Below, piece after piece: positions 62,764 through 64,000 of a stretch of DNA of 64,000 nucleotides. Position numbers and translations under genes: made by a program. The notes under the pieces were generated by a model. It was given only the letters and a program-made list of their open reading frames with translations. It was not told the origin of the DNA and made no database searches. How positions within the stretch are numbered: the first letter of the stretch is position 1; every line of letters begins with the position of its first letter. The stretch is from contig NZ_CP050854.1 of the NCBI RefSeq assembly GCF_017569925.1, positions 4,340,001-4,404,000 of the forward strand, given 5' to 3'. The DNA is from Brenneria izadpanahii (GTDB taxonomy: Bacteria; Pseudomonadota; Gammaproteobacteria; Enterobacterales; Enterobacteriaceae).

Positions 62764-64000
62764 TCACCGCTCTGGCGTCGCGTTGTTATCCGTTAGCTGA
62801 TTCAGCGCGCTCAATAATTCATCAAGTCCGGCCTGTTCCTGTTGCAACTGCGCGGAGAAGGCGGCCTTACCGTTCGGGACGTCGGCCAGCGGCATTCGCA
62901 GCCCGGCCTGAGCGTCCGCCCGCGTTGCCGCCGCGCTGGCCGAGCGCGCGGGCGAAAAATCCACCTCTTCCAACGGAAACATCAGCGTTTCCATAATGGG
63001 ATCCAACCGCCAGGGCGTATCTGCGTACTCTATTTCCCCGTTCACCAACGGATAGCGCGACGTCGACAATGCATCGCCGGACTGCGGCGCAACCGCTGCC
63101 GCCGGAGCGGATGCCGCCAACGGCGCTCCCCCACGGGGCGCGGGGCGCATCACCTCGCCCTGCCGCTCCAGTTCGTCCTGACGCAATTCCCACCATGGAT
63201 CCATCATGCCGCCCGGAATATCCGGCATGACGGAGACGACCGGCATGACCGGCTGCTTATTGATCTCCATCGTCAGGGAGCGGGAGGCCGTGCCGCCCTG
63301 CCCGTCATTTACCGTCAGCGTCAGCGCGAAACTGCCGACGGCCAGCGTTTTGCCGCTGATGGTCAACGTAGCGCCATCAAAGCTCAGGCCATCCGGCAAT
63401 CCCTCAACGCTCCAGGTCAGCACGTCGCCGTTGATATCGCTGAATAAATCGGACGACAGCGTGGCGCGGTATGCCGCCGCCTGCGTGGCCTGCGGCAGAA
63501 TAGCCTCGCTGTCCGTCGCCTGAGGCGCGCTGTTGGCGATGTTTACTACCGAAATAATGTTCAGGTTGCCGGTATCCGCGCCGCCATTGGCGGTTCCGCC
63601 GTCGTCCCGAATCGCGGCGAGGGTGACGGCGCGTTCGCCGCTGGTGACGACGGCGCTGGTGTTGGCATAGGCCAGACCGTCGATCAGCGCAGCGGCGGCG
63701 GCGCTGCTAATGCCCCCATTGCCGCCGATGGTCAGCGTGGCGACGCCGTCATCAAGCGCGACCGTAACGCTCAGGCCGCTGGCGGTGGTGAAGGCGGCGC
63801 CATCGGTCAGCGTAACCACCACGCCATCGACGATCAGACTCTCGGCGCTATCGGCAACGCCGGAGACGGTAACGGTCAGCGCCGCAATGGACTGGCCGTC
63901 TTCTATCGTGGAAACCTCAGCGCCGTCGAATAGCGATACCGCGTCGTCACCCGCCGCGTAGCCCGGATCGGCCGGCGTCGCCGTCAGCGCCGGCGCGTTG
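62764..64000 (-). CDS. Giant repeat adhesin, C-terminal part (continues beyond the window)
   Basis: 412 codons open to the right edge. Ig/cadherin-like repeats are visible: GDDAVSLFDGAEVSTIEDGQ, SAEATLTV-type strands and the He_PIG-like LFSDINGDVLTWSVEGLPDG LSFDGATLTISG. After NKQPVMPVVSVMPDIPGGMM comes a non-repetitive tail of about 160 aa, ending LLSALNQLTDNNATPER. No glycine-rich RTX nonapeptides are seen. The place upstream of TolC and HlyD genes on the same strand suggests it is the exported substrate. Large multi-repeat adhesins with dedicated type I-like systems are known in Pectobacterium and bind host surfaces. Confidence 0.8.
   Translation of the reverse strand, partial: NAPALTATPADPGYAAGDDAVSLFDGAEVSTIEDGQSIAALTVTVSGVADSAESLIVDGVVVTLTDGAAFTTASGLSVTVALDDGVATLTIGGNGGISSAAAAALIDGLAYANTSAVVTSGERAVTLAAIRDDGGTANGGADTGNLNIISVVNIANSAPQATDSEAILPQATQAAAYRATLSSDLFSDINGDVLTWSVEGLPDGLSFDGATLTISGKTLAVGSFALTLTVNDGQGGTASRSLTMEINKQPVMPVVSVMPDIPGGMMDPWWELRQDELERQGEVMRPAPRGGAPLAASAPAAAVAPQSGDALSTSRYPLVNGEIEYADTPWRLDPIMETLMFPLEEVDFSPARSASAAATRADAQAGLRMPLADVPNGKAAFSAQLQQEQAGLDELLSALNQLTDNNATPER

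Overview
The window reads as the chromosome of a plant-associated, pectin-using member of the Enterobacterales, most likely Pectobacteriaceae (the Brenneria / Pectobacterium / Dickeya / Lonsdalea group). The case rests on a rhamnogalacturonan lyase / KdgM-type porin / GPH transporter / oligogalacturonate lyase locus, an acs-yjcH-actP operon, an EmrAB-type pump, and a PAAR-Rhs effector with SymE-like genes. This is inferred from gene content; no rRNA or tRNA gene was found to confirm it.

Layout. (1) 1-11.3 kb: a catabolic island with a polar amino-acid ABC transporter, an MmgE/PrpD protein, an AraC regulator, a divergent kinase plus class III PLP enzyme, a DeoR regulator and an argininosuccinate-lyase-like C-N lyase. 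Matching ATGTTG/CAACAT inverted repeats lie on both sides of the divergent promoter region. The set suggests import and breakdown of an unusual amino acid or aminopolycarboxylate. (2) 12-19.6 kb: a chemoreceptor, an L,D-transpeptidase, a MarR-EmrA-EmrB drug-efflux operon and an AI-2E family transporter. (3) 20.1-44.7 kb: a large Rhs polymorphic-toxin island. A full Rhs effector with a barnase-like tip and barstar-like immunity protein is followed by a row of displaced toxin-tip/immunity cassettes. The recurring unit is Rhs remnant, toxin tip, immunity gene, GGAAG...CTTCC terminator, then a reversed symE-like gene. Two almost identical 5.3-kb elements (XRE regulator, CHC2/Toprim primase with a P-loop region, tyrosine recombinase) and one IS256-family element with an 8-bp target duplication are inserted in it. 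(4) 45.6-50.7 kb: a small PAS-like protein and the acetate operon. (5) 50.8-56.2 kb: the rhamnogalacturonan/oligogalacturonide use locus. (6) 56.6-64 kb: an export locus for a giant repeat adhesin that continues past the window. It has a TolC-like lipoprotein, two HlyD adaptors (one with an N-terminal GAF-like region) and an M50-protease/HlyD hybrid, but no ABC ATPase inside the window.

Two points matter most. First, five reading frames (MarR, EmrB twice, Rhs, GAF-HlyD) are each restored by adding exactly one base to a G or C run. The breaks are therefore probably homopolymer base-calling errors and not true pseudogenes. Decay inside the Rhs cassettes (stop codons, recombined ends) looks real. 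Second, the primase-recombinase element is the best candidate for an undescribed system. It occurs twice at the same position relative to symE, and it is far more conserved between copies than its flanks. Its left end also supplies symE with a stronger ribosome-binding site than element-free copies have.
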